Below are positions 61,191 through 64,000 of a stretch of 64,000 nucleotides of DNA, piece after piece; positions within the stretch are counted from its first letter, which is position 1, and each line of letters starts with the position of its first letter. The stretch covers positions 25,408 to 89,407 of the forward strand of contig NZ_JABKKG010000003.1 in NCBI RefSeq assembly GCF_013166595.1, given 5' to 3'. The notes under the pieces were generated by a model that worked only from the letters and a program-made list of their open reading frames with translations, did not search any database and had not been told where the DNA came from. The translations under genes and the position numbers were made by a program. The stretch comes from Palleniella intestinalis (GTDB lineage: Bacteria > Bacteroidota > Bacteroidia > Bacteroidales > Bacteroidaceae).

Positions 61191-61221
61191 TTGTGAATTA
61201 GGCAAATTATGTGTACTTTTG
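61191..61221 (+). promoter_or_regulatory. Promoter of tmRNA
   Basis: TTG at 61191-61193, a 20-base spacer and TACTTTTG at 61214-61221. The RNA starts 19 bases later. Confidence 0.75.
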
Positions 61222-61239
61222 CATCCTCAAAACAACACC

Positions 61240-61637
61240 GGGGCTGACTGGATTTGACAGCAAGTCGAAGTGGTGTGTAAGCATGTGGAGCGGTGGCGGT
61301 AGGCTCCTTAATCTCTGCTGTCGAATATTTATCTGGCGAAACACGTTACGCTCTCGCTGCCTAAACGAAGTACAGTAGTTTACTGGCCTAATCCCGGCAC
61401 AAGGTGCTGGGACGAGACATCGCTCAGAAGCTCTTGTTCCGAAGCGTCTGGTAAAGTGGTGTAGGAAATTCGGGAATAGTCCGGAGGCTGCCTCGGCCGA
61501 AGGATGAAGCTTTAGAGGCTAAGGTGCCGGTTGGTGGTCCGGGTCTTGTCGGCACACGAAAATGAAGTCCGGAATAAACATGTAGAAAGCATATTGGTTC
61601 CTTGTGTGGACGGGAGTTCGATTCTCCCCAGCTCCAC
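61240..61637 (+). ncRNA. ssrA: Transfer-messenger RNA
   Basis: Rescues stalled ribosomes by tagging the nascent protein for degradation. The 5' end GGGGCTGACTGGATTTGACA and the 3' end GGAGTTCGATTCTCC...CAGCTCC form the tRNA-like part with a T arm and acceptor stem (GGGGCTG/CAGCTCC). The tag reading frame at 61335-61364 encodes GETRYALAA and a TAA stop. Length about 398 nt. CCA is not encoded. Confidence 0.95.
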
Positions 61638-61683
61638 GAGAAAGGCAGATTTGGAAACTTTTCCAAGTCTGCCTTTCTCTTTT
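61638..61683 (+). terminator. Terminator of tmRNA
   Basis: GAGAAAGGCAGA and TCTGCCTTTCTC form a 12-bp stem with further pairing inside, followed by TTTT. Confidence 0.9.
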
Positions 61684-61813
61684 ATGTCCAAATATCTCGA
61701 ATAACGCTCTTTGCTGAATCATTGCTTGTTTTGTGGTTTTGCACTTTTTTTACCGTATGAATGTTAATATCTCTATAAAAAGCAGTGTTTTCTGTTAAGC
61801 TGTATTAAAAATA

Positions 61814-61821
61814 GGGGGGGG
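61814..61821. repeat. Homopolymer of eight G ahead of a promoter
   Basis: Eight Gs lie 24 bases before the -7 element TACCTTTG (61846-61853) of the large secreted protein gene. The rest of 61684-61845 is A/T-rich and I see no gene or RNA in it. Confidence 0.7.
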
Positions 61822-61845
61822 TGAATCCGTCAAATGGAAAATGGC

Positions 61846-61853
61846 TACCTTTG
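61846..61853 (+). promoter_or_regulatory. -7 element of the large secreted protein gene
   Basis: TACCTTTG, a perfect TAnnTTTG. No clear -33 element lies 19-21 bases upstream. The start codon is at 61960, giving a leader of about 100 nt. Confidence 0.45.
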
Positions 61854-61959
61854 CATGTCTTTTTCCTGCACTGATAAGAAAAGATGCATAATCTTGAAAG
61901 AGAGCAGGGTGGGAAGTGGCTTGAAAATAGAGATAGTAAAATAATTAACTTTAGCGAGT

Positions 61960-64000
61960 ATGAATGTAAAGTTTATGAAACCTTGTGTGTTTCTCGCCAC
62001 ATTGATGATGTTGGTTTGTGAAACAGCATTTGGGCAAGGGCAGGAACCCGAAGCATCGTTTGACGAGAGTAAAGTTAAGGAGGTTTTGACTCCCGGCAAC
62101 CGCAGGGCATTGGTAGGCAAAGATTGTATGCTGAACAAAATCTATGGCGGCAAGGTTGATGTCATAAGTGGCATTAAGGATGTCGGAGCTCTTTGCGACA
62201 CTGATTTGGAGAACTTCATGTCTTTTGAAAGTGCGGTTACGGCATCAATTGGTGCAAACCCTGTACTGTCAGTCAGAGACGTTAGCCATCATTACAGAAA
62301 TACTTATGCAGGTTTCCGTGTGTCAGATGCTACTGCTGCCATAGGACTGAAATTGGGAGCGGCTGATGGCTATTACATCCAATTTTATTGCGAAGGCGAG
62401 AAAGTTGGAGAACCTGTGAAAGCCGCTCAAGGTGTATCTTCTTTTACAACATTGAATTTGGGTATTGGTGAAAATGTGGTAAACAATGCTTTCACTGATT
62501 TCTATGCAATGTCTCCGGCAGACGAGGAATTTGACGAAATCGGTTTCTTTGTCGTTGTCGGAGGAGTAAGTGCAGATGTCGCTTACCAGAAATTCAATGT
62601 GCAGTATGCGTATGTCGGTCAGACCAATGAGTTTAACCTTGTCAATGACAACTCTGAGAACAACTTGAAGGATTATGCGACTTATCTTAGGGAGAACTGC
62701 AACATTGAGACAGATCCGACAACATGGGTGGCTAAAGGTACGGAAATTCGGAGAACCATCATTTCTGAACCAAGGTATGATGAACCGGATTTGGTGTTGG
62801 CGAACGGCAAGACTGTTGTGCCGATTTCCGGTTATGAGTATAATGTTTCTGTCAAATCAGATGATGGCAATTGTTTCATTCCCGCCGGTACAGAAGTGGG
62901 GTTCGTCTATGATCAGGTGAAGGTCTTGAATTTGGGTATTGGCACATCTGTCTCATTTGTACTTTATCCTAAAGATGAAGCAAAAGAGCCTGTGACATTA
63001 AAAGTTGCAACGGATGTCCTTGAACTCAGCCTGGTGTCTGTTGGTAAGGGGCTCAAGGCCTCTGTCATAGCACCGTTTGATTGTTCTGGTTTCTCTTATA
63101 AATTTGGCGGTTTCTCACTGTTGCCGGATGTGGGTCTGCATTATGCTTTCGCTCGCGTCCCTGCTGATGTTGATGCTGAACATCATTGTCCTATAAACGC
63201 AAGTTTGGATGTGGAGGCAAGTGAGTGCGATGATAATGTTGTTTTACGTGCGAGCATGCCTGTGACATGGGAGTGTGTGTCTGCTCCAAGTGTGGAGGCT
63301 AAGGGATATTTGGTGCTTGAGCCTTTCGAAGAGTCTGTCGCTAACGATGGAAACACTGCCGTCTCTTATTGTGTGAGGGTTACAGGATTCACTGTCCATG
63401 GCAAGTATGTCTTCCGTGCTACTGCTGAAGATGGGTGCTATGAGGAGACGACTGTCAACTTCGGCACGGCAAAGCCATACAACCCAACCCCAAAGGATAA
63501 TGGTGAGATTTATCTCGTCAACACAGGCGCAATGCCGGACTACAAGCTTTCCGACAAGATGGGTGGCGGCATCATATTGGGTCCTTCCACTACGGATAAT
63601 CCGGATAAGATACTTACGTCAAAGCTGTCAGACTATGCTACTTTGAATGCAGGACTGGAGCTTGCCGCAAATGCGGGAATCATTGGTGTGAGGACAACTG
63701 ACCAAAACAGAAACCTTGCGGAAGGCTTTAATGGAAAGTTCCGTGTCGGTCTTGTTGTATCTTCAGGAGTGAATGTGCTGAGTGCCGACGCTTTGAAGTT
63801 CATGAACATAATGCTGCTCAATGATGGTGATGAAGTGTACCGGGCTGTTGTTAAGCAGGAGAATGCCGTTGATGCCTCGCTCATTGGCACAGGCAATGAA
63901 CAGAAATATCGTATCACGATAGAGGTGGATAATCCTGACATCAACTTTGACGAGGTTGTGCTGTTCAGCTCGGGTGTTCTCAGCGCGCGTTTGTCTGCAC
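61960..64000 (+). CDS. Large secreted protein with internal repeats (partial)
   Basis: The frame is open from ATG at 61960 to the window end, so at least 680 residues are coded and the C-terminus is missing. A signal peptide is present (MKPCVFLATLMMLVCE, cleaved near the TAFGQ stretch). Two modules share a pattern: an N-terminal one with FESAVTASIGANPVLSVRD and a later one with LNAGLELAANAGIIGVRTT, each followed by a GFRV- or GKFRV-type strand and a long beta-strand-rich region. Cysteines are few. I do not recognise a family; secreted, repetitive, Val- and Asp-rich modules suggest a surface or adhesin-like protein. Confidence 0.75.
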   Translation, partial: MNVKFMKPCVFLATLMMLVCETAFGQGQEPEASFDESKVKEVLTPGNRRALVGKDCMLNKIYGGKVDVISGIKDVGALCDTDLENFMSFESAVTASIGANPVLSVRDVSHHYRNTYAGFRVSDATAAIGLKLGAADGYYIQFYCEGEKVGEPVKAAQGVSSFTTLNLGIGENVVNNAFTDFYAMSPADEEFDEIGFFVVVGGVSADVAYQKFNVQYAYVGQTNEFNLVNDNSENNLKDYATYLRENCNIETDPTTWVAKGTEIRRTIISEPRYDEPDLVLANGKTVVPISGYEYNVSVKSDDGNCFIPAGTEVGFVYDQVKVLNLGIGTSVSFVLYPKDEAKEPVTLKVATDVLELSLVSVGKGLKASVIAPFDCSGFSYKFGGFSLLPDVGLHYAFARVPADVDAEHHCPINASLDVEASECDDNVVLRASMPVTWECVSAPSVEAKGYLVLEPFEESVANDGNTAVSYCVRVTGFTVHGKYVFRATAEDGCYEETTVNFGTAKPYNPTPKDNGEIYLVNTGAMPDYKLSDKMGGGIILGPSTTDNPDKILTSKLSDYATLNAGLELAANAGIIGVRTTDQNRNLAEGFNGKFRVGLVVSSGVNVLSADALKFMNIMLLNDGDEVYRAVVKQENAVDASLIGTGNEQKYRITIEVDNPDINFDEVVLFSSGVLSARLSA

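Noticed and set aside
61424..61666. Short minus-strand ORFs over the tmRNA
   Set aside because: They overlap the ssrA tRNA-like part and are typical false calls in RNA genes.

Overview
The window is chromosomal DNA from a member of the Bacteroidales, most likely a Prevotellaceae species. The evidence is a SusC/SusD pair, a CdaR/YbbR-type protein in a nusB-yajC-coaE-DUF5606 run, a saccharopine-dehydrogenase-like and NspC polyamine pair, weak ribosome binding sites, and many promoters of the Bacteroidetes form (TTTG or TTG, about 20 bases, TAnnTTTG; here very often TACCTTTG or TAACTTTG). I see no prophage, insertion sequence, CRISPR array or rRNA operon.

Layout. 1-1.1 kb: the end of a rubrerythrin gene, tRNA-Phe, tRNA-Pro and a small membrane ORF. 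1.1-8.4 kb (minus strand): trpS, then a TolC / membrane-fusion / RND efflux operon ending in a PII-like protein. 9-10.8 kb (minus): S4 protein, pth, rplY. 11-15.7 kb (plus): nusB, yajC, ybbR-like, coaE, DUF5606 and a Na/Ca antiporter. 15.8-26.9 kb: a basic secreted protein, an SLC13 permease (minus), cysE, a THUMP-type rRNA methyltransferase, an S9 peptidase, purD, two membrane genes and a small ORF. 27-29.3 kb: a structured RNA leader, a small HTH protein and two related lipoproteins. 29.4-36.6 kb: a membrane-spanning AraC-type regulator divergent from a SusC/SusD pair. 37-43.1 kb (minus): six genes (M3 peptidase, dCMP deaminase, CtpA, 5-formyl-THF cyclo-ligase, response regulator, membrane protein). 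43.3-47.7 kb: a second copy of the structured RNA leader ahead of a three-gene envelope operon. 48-51.4 kb: a TonB-dependent receptor and a HigBA-like toxin-antitoxin pair. 51.5-55.8 kb (minus): a zinc-ribbon protein, two GH25 proteins and L31. 56-61 kb: udk, nspC, a SatD/DUF3307 pair and carboxyspermidine dehydrogenase. 61.2-64 kb: tmRNA and the start of a large secreted protein that runs off the window.

Three signals are not explained by the genes. (1) Five intergenic loci carry the same 22-bp tandem repeat with a palindromic AAAGGTTACCTTT-like core; four of them are 88 bp (exactly four units, one with a degenerate fourth) and one has two units. (2) Two leaders, 16 kb apart and about 370 nt long, share promoter spacing, stem order and terminal sequences although their stems differ in sequence. 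They look like two members of one RNA family in front of unrelated genes. (3) An intergenic minus-strand unit at 47.8-47.9 kb has its own promoter, two hairpins and a T-tailed terminator, as expected of a small RNA.

All calls are from reading the sequence and known family features; nothing was searched against a database.
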